Shown: positions 1 to 6,995, counted from the stretch's first letter. The stretch: DNA of 12,050 nt from an uncultured Cloacibacillus sp. (GCA_900544635.1 UQVV01000033.1:1-12050), one strand, 5' to 3'. The notes: generated by a model from the sequence alone, not told the origin. A program made the numbers and translations.

Positions 1-62
1 CTCGATAGCACGAACAGCCAGCTGAGGAGCATTGCGGTCGAAACGGCGCGTCTTTTTAGCAT
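1..62 (-). CDS. N-terminus of an exported or membrane-anchored protein (truncated by window edge)
   Basis: Only the first 20 codons are visible; the gene runs off the left edge. It starts with ATG at 62-60, preceded by a strong Shine-Dalgarno GGGAGG at 76-71 with an 8-base spacer. The peptide begins MLKRRAVSTAM and continues LLSWLFVLS: a short basic n-region (KRR) followed by a hydrophobic stretch, as in a Sec signal peptide or a signal anchor. It lies 55 bases downstream of the stop of the methylase-like gene on the same strand, with no U-tract terminator between them, so co-transcription is likely. The function cannot be told from this fragment. Confidence 0.7.
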   Translation of the reverse strand, partial: MLKRRAVSTAMLLSWLFVLS

Positions 63-117
63 TGCGAAATCCTCCCGAGTCCTCAGAGCCGCGCCGGAGA
101 GCGACGGGCCGTGCGGC

Positions 118-2313
118 TCAGTTGTCTTCGACGAGCTTTATCTCTTTAGCGGAAAGATTATATAGTTTGTAGACGGCCCTGTCGAGCGACTTCTCCGTCT
201 CCGCCGTCTCGGAGGAAATTTTTTTGTATTTCCCCGGCGGATTCTGCGCGTAGAACGTTGAGAGCTTTCTGCCCGCGGCCTCTATCTCTTCCTTGAGCGC
301 GCGCTGAGATGCGTTTTCGAGGTTGACGCGGCGCACGGGAAGAGCCGAGAGCGCGGAGGTGCGCAGCTCGAAATATCCGTTGAGCAGCTCGGGCGAGCGC
401 GCGCGGAAGGCGTAGTCCATGAGCTTTGAGTTGAGCAGCGCGAGCAGGAACCAGTCGCAGCCCTCTATGACGCAGCATTTGTCGTTGACGTAGGCCGCGC
501 CCTCGGAAGCCGCGGCGGAGAGGCGCTTCGTGATGACGGGCAGGATTATCTTGCCGCGCTCGAAAACGCCGTAGTATTTGCACGGGCGCAGCTCCCACCA
601 GTAGTCGCCTTTGTCGCGGCGCTTTGCGGCCCTGCGCTCGAACGGAGCAAGTCGCGAGGCGACGAGCGGGTGGGCGGCGGCGAACCAGCGGTCCGGCTCT
701 TCGAGCTCGCGGCGGCGGTCGGTGTATCCCTTCGGCATGAAGATGAGCCGCTTCTTCGCCTGCGGCAGATAGTAGCGCTTCACCTCGCGCCCCGTGTAGA
801 AGGGGACGAGCATGGAGGCCGAGGCCGGCTCCTTCGCCGCTATCTCCTCCGCCTCCGCCGCGTCGAGGACGAAAGCCTCGTTGAGGCCGGTCAGCACTCC
901 GCGGTAGACGCCGCCGGCGCACGAGGCGAGCGGTATGCTTTTTTCGTAAATTTTTTCTTCAAGGCTTTTTTTATCGCCCTCGGTGAAGTTCCACGGCGCT
1001 TCGCCTAGCTCTTCCGCTCCGCGCACATACGGCTGCACGGAGGCGCGGCCGCGCGGCAGCCCGTTCCACGCGCCTTCGGCCTCTATGACGAGGACCGGCT
1101 CGTCGTGTACGGCCTCTTTATAAAACGAGAGCACGCAGAGCGGCATCGCGGAGCCTGTTATCTGCGGCGCGCTGCCGAGGTCCGCGACCATGCGCGGCGG
1201 GCGCAGCGCGAAGAAGCGGCGCAGCCCTTCGCCGTAGCGCGACTTCATCCATTTATTGGAGACGAGCATGACGGCGCTTCCGCCCTGGGAGAGCATCGCG
1301 GCCGCCTTCTCCACGTAGTAGCAGTACAGGTCTGCGCCGAACTGCGACGAGGCGTAGCCGCCGAGCAGCGGCTTTATGGACGAGAAGTGCTCGCCGCGGA
1401 CGTGCGGAGGCTTGGAGATTATCAGATCGAATTCCTCGCCGTCCATGACGCCGTCGACGAGGACGCTGCCCCACGCGAAATGTCCGTCCGCGGGCGCGGC
1501 TCCGTATTTCAGCATGAGCGCGGCGCGCAGCGCGTCGAGCGCCGCCGCGGAGCAGTCCGTGGCGCAAAGGCCGTTTGCGACAAATTCCGCCGCGAACCTC
1601 CAGGCGCTCCGTCCCGCGGCGCCGAGGTATTTGTTGAGCTTTACGCGCGCCTCTGCGAGTTTTTCGACAAAGGCAAGCGCTATCTTTCCGTCCGACGCCG
1701 CTACGTCGCAGAAGCGCATCGAGGCGAGCGCCTCGTCTATCTGCGCCGCGTGCAGGCGCACGAGGCTGTCGTCGAAGAGTATCCTGTCGTCCGCGACGTA
1801 GCCGTCGAGCGCGGCTTCGCTGAGGCCGCAGCTTTTGTGGATGTACATCTTGAGCCCTTCGGCGCAGATGAAATCCATGAGCTCGCGCGGAACTTCGACG
1901 CTTTTGACGGGCGACGATACGGCGAGCGCGACGAGGCCGCGCCGCTCTCCGGCGGGCGGCACGCATGCGAGCACGCCGCCGCAGCCGTCCGACGCCGCGC
2001 AGGCCTCGACGAAGCGGACGACGCTTTCTTCCTTTTCCGCCGTCAGCTCCGCGCCGGGGCAGAGCTTCACAACTGCGACGTCTATTCTGCCGCCGCCCAT
2101 GAGCGGCGTGTGGCTTGCGATTATTTTGTAAGACGAGACGAGGTTTTTGAATCCGCGCGGGATGTGGCGGCCGGAGCGTATCCGTCCGTCCCCGGCGGAG
2201 ACGTTGGAAAAGACGGAGCGCGCCAACGAGAGAAATTTTTCAGCGTCGAAGCCGGCTTCGCACGGCGCGCTGTACAACAGGGACGGAGTTCCCTTCGGCA
2301 TATCAGACACCAC
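118..2313 (-). CDS. Eco57I/TaqI-like adenine-specific DNA methylase family protein, probably catalytically inactive
   Basis: A 731-residue protein with the order of domains seen in Eco57I/type IIG-like N6-adenine methylases. Residues 1-170 are an unrecognised N-terminal region; no clear PD-(D/E)xK nuclease motif is visible. Residues 180-400 resemble the Rossmann methylase core, and 460-660 match the TaqI-type C-terminal recognition domain (RGVLTGLNEAFVL at 471-483, VPFYTGREVKRY at 503-514, WWELRPCKY at 572-580, KIILPVITKR at 588-597, FLLALLNSKL at 622-631). In the family, motif I is DPACGSGxFL and motif IV is NPPY. Here the aligned stretches read CDVAASDGKIAL (202-213) and KPPH (301-304, in FDLIISKPPHVRGE), so the catalytic Asn is Lys and the glycine-rich SAM loop is eroded. 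The frame is open throughout, so it is not a simple pseudogene. Start: GTG at 2313 (GTG GTG TCT GAT ATG); the in-frame ATG at 2301 is an alternative and neither has a strong Shine-Dalgarno. It follows the terminator of the asd operon and so needs its own promoter. The family call is fairly sure; inactivity is inferred. Confidence 0.8.
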   Translation of the reverse strand: MVSDMPKGTPSLLYSAPCEAGFDAEKFLSLARSVFSNVSAGDGRIRSGRHIPRGFKNLVSSYKIIASHTPLMGGGRIDVAVVKLCPGAELTAEKEESVVRFVEACAASDGCGGVLACVPPAGERRGLVALAVSSPVKSVEVPRELMDFICAEGLKMYIHKSCGLSEAALDGYVADDRILFDDSLVRLHAAQIDEALASMRFCDVAASDGKIALAFVEKLAEARVKLNKYLGAAGRSAWRFAAEFVANGLCATDCSAAALDALRAALMLKYGAAPADGHFAWGSVLVDGVMDGEEFDLIISKPPHVRGEHFSSIKPLLGGYASSQFGADLYCYYVEKAAAMLSQGGSAVMLVSNKWMKSRYGEGLRRFFALRPPRMVADLGSAPQITGSAMPLCVLSFYKEAVHDEPVLVIEAEGAWNGLPRGRASVQPYVRGAEELGEAPWNFTEGDKKSLEEKIYEKSIPLASCAGGVYRGVLTGLNEAFVLDAAEAEEIAAKEPASASMLVPFYTGREVKRYYLPQAKKRLIFMPKGYTDRRRELEEPDRWFAAAHPLVASRLAPFERRAAKRRDKGDYWWELRPCKYYGVFERGKIILPVITKRLSAAASEGAAYVNDKCCVIEGCDWFLLALLNSKLMDYAFRARSPELLNGYFELRTSALSALPVRRVNLENASQRALKEEIEAAGRKLSTFYAQNPPGKYKKISSETAETEKSLDRAVYKLYNLSAKEIKLVEDN

Positions 2314-2360
2314 CCGCTCGCAGTATTCGTGCCTTTAAGTATAAGGCATAGCGCGCTAAA

Positions 2361-2389
2361 AATATATCCCGTTTTGCGCGGCGGGCGAA
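2361..2389 (-). promoter_or_regulatory. weak candidate promoter for the methylase-like gene
   Basis: Read on the minus strand, TTCGCC (2389-2384) is separated by 17 bases from TATATT (2366-2361), about 48 bases upstream of the GTG start. The -10 is good, but the -35 matches only 3 of 6 consensus bases. The main argument is positional: the preceding operon ends in a terminator at 2396-2422, so a promoter is needed between there and 2313. Confidence 0.3.
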
Positions 2390-2395
2390 TTTATG

Positions 2396-2422
2396 AAAAA
2401 AGCCGGAGCGCGAAGCCCCGGC
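2396..2422 (-). terminator. Rho-independent terminator of the thrC-thrB-lysC-asd operon
   Basis: On the minus strand the sequence GCCGGGGC-TTCGC-GCTCCGGC (2422-2402) forms an 8-bp stem with one G-U pair and a 5-base loop, followed by six T (2401-2396). It lies 16 bases past the asd stop codon, a standard place for an intrinsic terminator. Confidence 0.9.
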
Positions 2423-2437
2423 CTTAAATATTTTATT

Positions 2438-3442
2438 TTACAGAAGCAGCTCCGCGACCTGGACGGCGTTGAGCGCGGCTCCCTTTCTCAAATTGTCGCC
2501 GACGACCCACATCGCGAGCGCGTTGTCGAGCCCAGTGTCGCGGCGGATGCGTCCGACGCAGACGGCGTCAGTGCCCGCCACGTCGAGCGGCAGCGGATAC
2601 TCCGCAGACTTCGGCTCGTCGCGCACGACGACGCCGGGGGCCTTCGAGAGCACGGCGCGCGCCTCGTCGGGCGTGATTGGGCGCTCGAACTGCGCCGTCA
2701 CGCTTTCGCCGTGGCAGCGGAATATCGGCACGCGCACCGTGATGCCGCTGACGCGCAGCTCCGGCAGGTGCATTATCTTGCGCGACTCGTTGACCATCTT
2801 CCACTCTTCCTCGGAGATTCCCTCGCCGTCGAAGGGGCCGATGTGCGGCAGCAGGTTGAAGGCTATGTTGTGCGGGTAGACCTTTTCGTCGTAGCCTTCG
2901 CCTGCAAGAGCGGCCTTTGAGCCGTCGCGCAGAGATTCTATCGCGGCCTTGCCTGTGCCGGCCACAGACTGGTATGTGCTGATGTTGATATATTTGAGCC
3001 CCGCCGCCTTGTGAAGCGGATAGAGCACGACGACGGCCTGTATCGTGGAGCAGTTCGGGTTCGCTATGATTCCCTTTTTCTCCGCGAGCTTTACGTCGCC
3101 GGGGTTGATTTCGGGAACTATCAGCGGAACCTCGGGGTCCATGCGCCATGCGGAGCTGTTGTCGACGACCGTCGCTCCGCTGGCGGCAGCGACCGGAGCC
3201 CAGCGCTTGGAGGTTTTTCCGCCCGCCGAGAAGAGCGCTATGTCCACGTCCTTGAAGGAGTCTTCTTTGACGGCGCGCACTGTGACCTCTTCGCCGCGGA
3301 ACGTTACCTTCTTTCCCTCGGAGCGCTCAGAGGCGAGCGGCACGAGCTCCGAGACCGGGAAATTGCGCTGCTCGAGCGTCAGCAGCATCTCGCGCCCGAC
3401 GAGGCCCGTCGCGCCGAGGACGGCGACTCTCCTGCCGCTCAT
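2438..3442 (-). CDS. asd: Aspartate-semialdehyde dehydrogenase
   Basis: Asd reduces aspartyl phosphate to aspartate semialdehyde with NADPH in the cytoplasm. This is the branch-point metabolite for threonine, methionine, lysine and diaminopimelate. The 334-residue product has the usual length. It shows the NADP-binding GATGLVG (10-16), the DNSSAWRM substrate-loop motif (94-101), the catalytic cysteine in NPNCSTIQ (C131), the conserved Gln in STYQSVAGTG (Q158), and the acid-base His in FRCHGESV (H244). The start is the ATG at 3442: it overlaps the lysC stop by one base (TGATG) and has GAGGTGG (3457-3451) upstream. An upstream in-frame start at 3520 would add 26 residues ahead of the conserved N-terminus and lies inside lysC, so it is rejected. 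Last gene of the T-box-controlled operon; a terminator follows. Confidence 0.97.
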   Translation of the reverse strand: MSGRRVAVLGATGLVGREMLLTLEQRNFPVSELVPLASERSEGKKVTFRGEEVTVRAVKEDSFKDVDIALFSAGGKTSKRWAPVAAASGATVVDNSSAWRMDPEVPLIVPEINPGDVKLAEKKGIIANPNCSTIQAVVVLYPLHKAAGLKYINISTYQSVAGTGKAAIESLRDGSKAALAGEGYDEKVYPHNIAFNLLPHIGPFDGEGISEEEWKMVNESRKIMHLPELRVSGITVRVPIFRCHGESVTAQFERPITPDEARAVLSKAPGVVVRDEPKSAEYPLPLDVAGTDAVCVGRIRRDTGLDNALAMWVVGDNLRKGAALNAVQVAELLL

Positions 3443-4674
3443 CAGAAGGCCACCTCGTCTATGAAGTGGTCGTGCAGCTCGCGCACCGCGTCCTCCGCAC
3501 GCGACGAGCCGACGACGCATGTGATGGCGAGCGCGGTCGAGGCGATCATCTCTATATTTATGCCCGCCTCCGCAAGTATATTGAACATCTTAGACGGTAT
3601 CTCGGGATGGTTGGCTATGCCAGCGCCGACTATAGAGACGCGCGCTATCTCCGTGTCGAAGGAGACGCCCTGCGCGTCCACCTCGCGGCACATTTCGCGG
3701 CAGACCTGGCTGGCGACCTCGAGGTTCGTCTTTTTGACGAGGAAGCCGATGTCGTTGACGCCTCCGCGCATGTTGTTCTGAATTATCATCTCCGCGCCGA
3801 CGCCCTTTTCCGCGAGGTTCGCGAAAAGACGCGCCGCGACGCCGGGGATGTCGGGAACTCCCAGCAGCACGACCTTCGCCGCCTTCATGTCATGGACGAC
3901 GGCCTTTATGATAAGTCCCTCCGTTACGGGGTTGCTCATTACCCATGTGCCCTCCTCTTCTACAAAGCTTGAACCTACGTAAAGCGGCACGTCGTAGCGC
4001 GCCGCCATCTCGACGCTCCTGGCCTGAAGGACGTTCGCGCCCTGCACCGCCATTTCCATACATTCGTCGAAGCCTATCTGCTTCAGCTTGTGCGGATTTT
4101 TCACGACGCGCGGGTCGCCGGTCATGACGCCCGTCACGTCCTTCAGCAGGCGGCAGGACTGCGCGCCGAGCGAGGCCGCGAGCGCGACCGCCGAAAGGTC
4201 GGAGCCGCCGCGTCCGAGCGTTATCACGTCGCCGTTGTCCGTTATCGCCTGGAATCCCGTGATGACCGCGACGGTGCCTTCGTTGAGCACCTTTTCGACG
4301 GCGTCGGGTTCTATTCTGTAAATGCGTCCCTCCATCGGGAAGCCCTTCGCCCTTATGCCGGCCTGCTGCGCCGTGAACGACTGCGCCGGAAGGCCGAACT
4401 GCTTGAGCGCGAGCGCGAGGAGCGCGACGCTCTGCTGCTCGCCCGTCGCGAGCAGCTGGTCCATCTCGCGGCCGTCGGCCTCGGAGGCGACGTCGCTCGC
4501 GAGCGCGAGCAGGTCGTCGGTCGTGTTTCCCATAGCCGAGACCACTACGGCGACGCGGTAGCCCTCTTCGCGCGTTTTCTTTACTATCTGCGCGACGTGC
4601 CTCATGCGCGCCGAGTCCGCGACCGAGGAACCGCCGAATTTAAGGACTGTCAGCGGAAGCTTGTCCCATTCCAT
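3442..4674 (-). CDS. lysC: Aspartokinase (monofunctional, with C-terminal ACT regulatory domains)
   Basis: Phosphorylates aspartate with ATP, the first committed step of the aspartate-family pathway. The 410-residue length matches Bacillus/Corynebacterium-type LysC. The kinase domain occupies about residues 6-245: KFGGSSVAD (12-20), SAMGNTTDDLL (46-56), TGEQQS (77-82), GRGGSDLSAVALA (154-166) and GVMTGDPR (182-189). Two ACT repeats follow: GVPDIPGVAARLF (272-284) and SIVGAGIANHPEIPSKMF (347-364). Family members with this layout are inhibited by lysine and/or threonine; which effector acts here cannot be read from sequence. ATG 4674 directly abuts the thrB stop (TAGATG), with GGAGGTG seven bases upstream. 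No homoserine dehydrogenase domain is fused. A possible internal start for a small regulatory subunit is listed separately. Gene symbol by homology; it could equally be named ask. Confidence 0.96.
   Translation of the reverse strand: MEWDKLPLTVLKFGGSSVADSARMRHVAQIVKKTREEGYRVAVVVSAMGNTTDDLLALASDVASEADGREMDQLLATGEQQSVALLALALKQFGLPAQSFTAQQAGIRAKGFPMEGRIYRIEPDAVEKVLNEGTVAVITGFQAITDNGDVITLGRGGSDLSAVALAASLGAQSCRLLKDVTGVMTGDPRVVKNPHKLKQIGFDECMEMAVQGANVLQARSVEMAARYDVPLYVGSSFVEEEGTWVMSNPVTEGLIIKAVVHDMKAAKVVLLGVPDIPGVAARLFANLAEKGVGAEMIIQNNMRGGVNDIGFLVKKTNLEVASQVCREMCREVDAQGVSFDTEIARVSIVGAGIANHPEIPSKMFNILAEAGINIEMIASTALAITCVVGSSRAEDAVRELHDHFIDEVAF
3937..3956 (-). promoter_or_regulatory. possible internal translation start for an aspartokinase beta subunit
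   Basis: Inside lysC, a perfect AGGAGG (3956-3951) precedes an in-frame ATG (3939-3937, Met246) by 11 bases. Initiation there would give a 165-residue protein made only of the two ACT domains. In Bacillus subtilis and Corynebacterium glutamicum, lysC is known to encode such an in-frame beta subunit from an internal start near this point. The AGGAGG arises from Glu codons in a stretch (VEEEGTWVM) that links the two domains. The 11-base spacing is longer than ideal, and an out-of-frame ATG lies closer. Plausible but unproven. Confidence 0.5.
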
Positions 4675-5637
4675 CTATCTGCACCTCCGGTATTCCTCAA
4701 GCAGGTGGGGAAACTCCATATCCACGTCGACGCGGGCTCCCTGCGCGCTGCCGTCGAGTACGAAGAACTGCGAGCGCACGCCGTGCTCCGTGAAGGTGCG
4801 GCACATCGCCTCCGCGACGCGCTGCGTAGAGCCTTTGACGAGCGCGATGACGCTCGGCCCCGAGCCGCTGATCGCGACGCTCAAACATTCCGGCAGAGCC
4901 TCGACGCGCGAGAAGATGACCTCGCCGCCCGAGAAGAGCTTGCTTCTGTAGGGCTGGTGGAGCCTGTCGTCCATCCCCCATTTCAGGTAATCCCACTTCC
5001 CCGTCGCCCAGGCCGCCGTAAGCAGCGCGGCGCGCCCGACGTTGAAGACGGCGTCGCCGAAGGGCACTTCCTTCGGCAGGGCGTTGCGCGCGTCGGAAGT
5101 TTTCACGCGCTCGTCGGGAACGGCGACGACGCAGAGCACCTCCGGAGGAAGCGGCGGAAGGTTGACGTAGCGCAGCTCTTTTCCGTCCCAGCAGCTGACG
5201 ACCATGCCGCCGAGGAAGCAGGGCGCGACGTTGTCGGGGTGTCCTTCTATCATAGTCATGGCGCGGAGCAGCTCGTCGTCGTCCGCGTCGTAGCCCGTGA
5301 GGTACTTCGCTATGAGCACGCCAGCGACGACCGCGCCGGCGGAGCTGCCGAGGCCGCGGCAGAGCGGTATTATGTTGTGGCACCAGAGCGCGAAACCTGG
5401 GCCTTTGACGTTCCATCTCTCGCAGGTTTCCTCGTAGGCCTTGACTACGAGGTTCGCCTTCGGCGACGAAAGCTCGCGCGCGCCTTCGCCGAGCGCCTCG
5501 ACCTTGTATTCCCCCTCGGGCAGAAGCTCCGTGACCTTGAAGATGTTGTAGAGCGAGACCGCCATGCCTATCGTGTCGAAGCCCGAGCCGAGGTTGGCGC
5601 TCGTCGCCGGAACGCGGAGCGTTATCAGCGCGTTCAC
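4675..5637 (-). CDS. thrB: Homoserine kinase (GHMP family)
   Basis: Phosphorylates homoserine to O-phosphohomoserine with ATP, the substrate for ThrC. 320 residues, typical for ThrB. GHMP signatures are clear: VPATSANLGSGFDTIG (9-24), the ATP phosphate loop PLCRGLGSSAGA (91-102), EGHPDNVAP (131-139) and the C-terminal glycine motif ISGSGPSV (256-263). The start is GTG at 5637, overlapping the thrC stop as GTGA (4 bases), with GGAGG in the end of thrC about 10 bases upstream; translational coupling is likely. The stop TAG is immediately followed by the lysC ATG. The pair thrC-thrB is a common gene order; here it is extended by the two general aspartate-pathway enzymes. Confidence 0.97.
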   Translation of the reverse strand: MNALITLRVPATSANLGSGFDTIGMAVSLYNIFKVTELLPEGEYKVEALGEGARELSSPKANLVVKAYEETCERWNVKGPGFALWCHNIIPLCRGLGSSAGAVVAGVLIAKYLTGYDADDDELLRAMTMIEGHPDNVAPCFLGGMVVSCWDGKELRYVNLPPLPPEVLCVVAVPDERVKTSDARNALPKEVPFGDAVFNVGRAALLTAAWATGKWDYLKWGMDDRLHQPYRSKLFSGGEVIFSRVEALPECLSVAISGSGPSVIALVKGSTQRVAEAMCRTFTEHGVRSQFFVLDGSAQGARVDVDMEFPHLLEEYRRCR

Positions 5638-6674
5638 CCCTTCATCACCTCCATGAGCTCGTCGAAGCTGTCCCCTATCTCCACGGGACGGCCGACCTGC
5701 GACATCGCCGTGTCGGGGTCTTTGAGGCCGTTGCCGGTCAGTATCATCACCGCGGTGATTCCGCGCGGCAGGCGGCCTTCCTTCTTCAGTTTAATAAGTC
5801 CGGCGAGCGGCGCGCACGAAGCGGGCTCCGCAAATACGCCGCCCTTCGACGAAAGTATGTACTGCGCCTCGAGTATCTCTTCGTCGGTGACGGAGTTGAA
5901 CTCGCCCTCCGACTGCGCGACGGCCTCCTTCGCAAGATGCGCGCTGACGGGGTTGCCGATGCGTATCGCGGTCGCGACGGTCTCGGGATTCGGGCAGGGC
6001 TGCCCCGTCACGAGCGGGGCCGCGCCGGCCGCCTGGAAGCCCATCATGCGCGGAAGCTTGTCGATTTTTCCAAGCTCCTTGTACTGCTTGTACCCGGCCC
6101 AGTAGGCGCTGATGTTGCCGGCGTTGCCGACCGGGATAGCGTGCCAGTCGGGCGCGCGGCCGAGAGCCTCGCATATTTCCCAAGCGCCGCTGCGCTGTCC
6201 CCAGAGCCTGTAGGGGTTGACGGAGTTCACGATGGCGAAGCCTTCGCGCTCCGCAGCCTCGCGCGCCATTTCGAGCGCGCGGTCAAAATTTCCGCGGACG
6301 GCGATGACCTTCGCGCCGTACATAAGAGCCTGCGCGAGCTTGCCGAGCGCGACCTTACCCGCCGGAAGCAGGACGAAGCAGGGAACCTGCGCCGCGGCGG
6401 CGTAAGCGGCGGCGGAGGCCGAGGTGTTGCCGGTCGATGCGCAGACGAGCGCCTTCGCGCCGTCTTCGAGCGCCTTCGCTACGGCCATGACCATTCCCCT
6501 GTCCTTGAACGAGCCGGAGGGGTTGCAGCCCTCGAGCTTCGCCCAAAGCTCTATCTCAAGCATACGGCTGATGCCGTCGAGATGCACGAGCGGCGTAGAA
6601 CCTTCGCCAAGCGTAATGCGCGGCGTCTTGTCGGTTACCGGAAGAAGCTCCGCGTACCTGTCGATAACTCCCAT
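5634..6674 (-). CDS. thrC: Threonine synthase
   Basis: PLP enzyme converting O-phosphohomoserine to threonine and phosphate. At 346 residues it is of the short Bacillus-like class, not the longer E. coli/yeast form. Visible motifs: GEGSTPLV (23-30), the PLP-lysine segment NPSGSFKDRG (51-60, K57), ASTGNTSASAAAYAA (79-93), the phosphate-binding glycine loop PVGNAGNISAYW (181-192), FAEPASCA (281-288) and LTGNGLKDP (312-320). ATG 6674 has GGAGGA six bases upstream. It is the first gene after the T-box leader, so threonine supply is directly under tRNA-Thr charging control. Downstream it overlaps thrB by 4 bases. Confidence 0.97.
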   Translation of the reverse strand: MGVIDRYAELLPVTDKTPRITLGEGSTPLVHLDGISRMLEIELWAKLEGCNPSGSFKDRGMVMAVAKALEDGAKALVCASTGNTSASAAAYAAAAQVPCFVLLPAGKVALGKLAQALMYGAKVIAVRGNFDRALEMAREAAEREGFAIVNSVNPYRLWGQRSGAWEICEALGRAPDWHAIPVGNAGNISAYWAGYKQYKELGKIDKLPRMMGFQAAGAAPLVTGQPCPNPETVATAIRIGNPVSAHLAKEAVAQSEGEFNSVTDEEILEAQYILSSKGGVFAEPASCAPLAGLIKLKKEGRLPRGITAVMILTGNGLKDPDTAMSQVGRPVEIGDSFDELMEVMKG

Positions 6675-6713
6675 AAAAATTCCTCCATTCCAGCGGCTTT
6701 CGCCTGTCGTTAC

Positions 6714-6749
6714 AAAAAAAGCCGCCCCTGCATCGTTTACAGAGGCGGC
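6714..6749 (-). terminator. T-box regulatory (attenuator) terminator
   Basis: GCCGCCTCTG (6749-6740) and CAGGGGCGGC (6730-6721) form a 10-bp stem with one wobble around a 9-base loop, followed by seven T (6720-6714). The 5' arm contains the CCGC and CTCT that pair with the T-box in the antiterminator, so the two structures exclude each other. When tRNA-Thr is charged, transcription should stop here, about 40 bases before thrC. Confidence 0.96.
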
Positions 6750-6990
6750 GTTGAATCCTTACCGCGGTTCCACTCTTATTCGGCCGTCGTACTAACGGCC
6801 CTCGTCCGCGCTGTTTCGGGCGCTCCCGGACGTCTTATCCGCGCGTCGCGTGAGCGCGGCTTCGGCGCCAGCTCGGAGGTGGTATTCAAATCCGGCTCGA
6901 CGAAGGCTTTTCAGCGTTTCAGCCCTCTCTCTGTGAAGAGTCCGAACTTTACTATCCCCGTCATCGCTGTGAGATTATCAAGTTCAATGT
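6714..6990 (-). promoter_or_regulatory. T-box leader (tRNA-Thr sensing) of the threonine operon
   Basis: Covers most of the 436-base gap between thrC and greA. Read on the minus strand from the predicted start near 6990: Stem I has a loop-E pair, AGTA (6953-6950) facing GAA (6887-6885), placing specifier ACC (Thr, 6883-6881) followed by the usual purine A. Helices flank this loop: CGGGG (6960-6956) with CCTCCG (6879-6874), and AAGTTCGG/CTC with GAG/CCGGATTT. The distal AGAGAG and GCTGAAAAGCC resemble the conserved Stem I tip. A GGCCGT...ACGGCC hairpin (6800-6782) looks like Stem III. The T-box is AAGAGTGGAACCGCGG (6777-6762). The antiterminator is fully drawn: AGAG (6776-6773) pairs with CTCT (6744-6741), GCGG (6765-6762) with CCGC (6748-6745), leaving the classic 7-base bulge TGGAACC. 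Uncharged tRNA-Thr should stabilise this form and allow thrC transcription. Confidence 0.97.
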
Positions 6991-6995
6991 CAGAG

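Noticed and set aside
86..119. 7-bp inverted repeat GAGCCGC/GCGGCTC around the end of the methylase-like gene, considered as a terminator
   Set aside because: The loop is 20 bases and no T-run follows; it may affect translation of the next gene but does not look like an intrinsic terminator.
1105..2427. 440-codon open frame on the plus strand over the methylase-like gene
   Set aside because: Arg/Ala-rich antisense shadow without domain signatures; the minus-strand frame carries the family motifs.
3442..3520. Upstream extension of asd to an in-frame start at 3520
   Set aside because: The extra 26 residues precede the conserved Asd N-terminus and lie within lysC; the ATG at 3442 has a good Shine-Dalgarno and the typical overlap.
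4090..6105. 671-codon open frame on the plus strand over thrC/thrB/lysC
   Set aside because: It lies antisense to clearly conserved genes, is Arg/Ala-rich with no recognisable motif, and follows from high GC at third codon positions.
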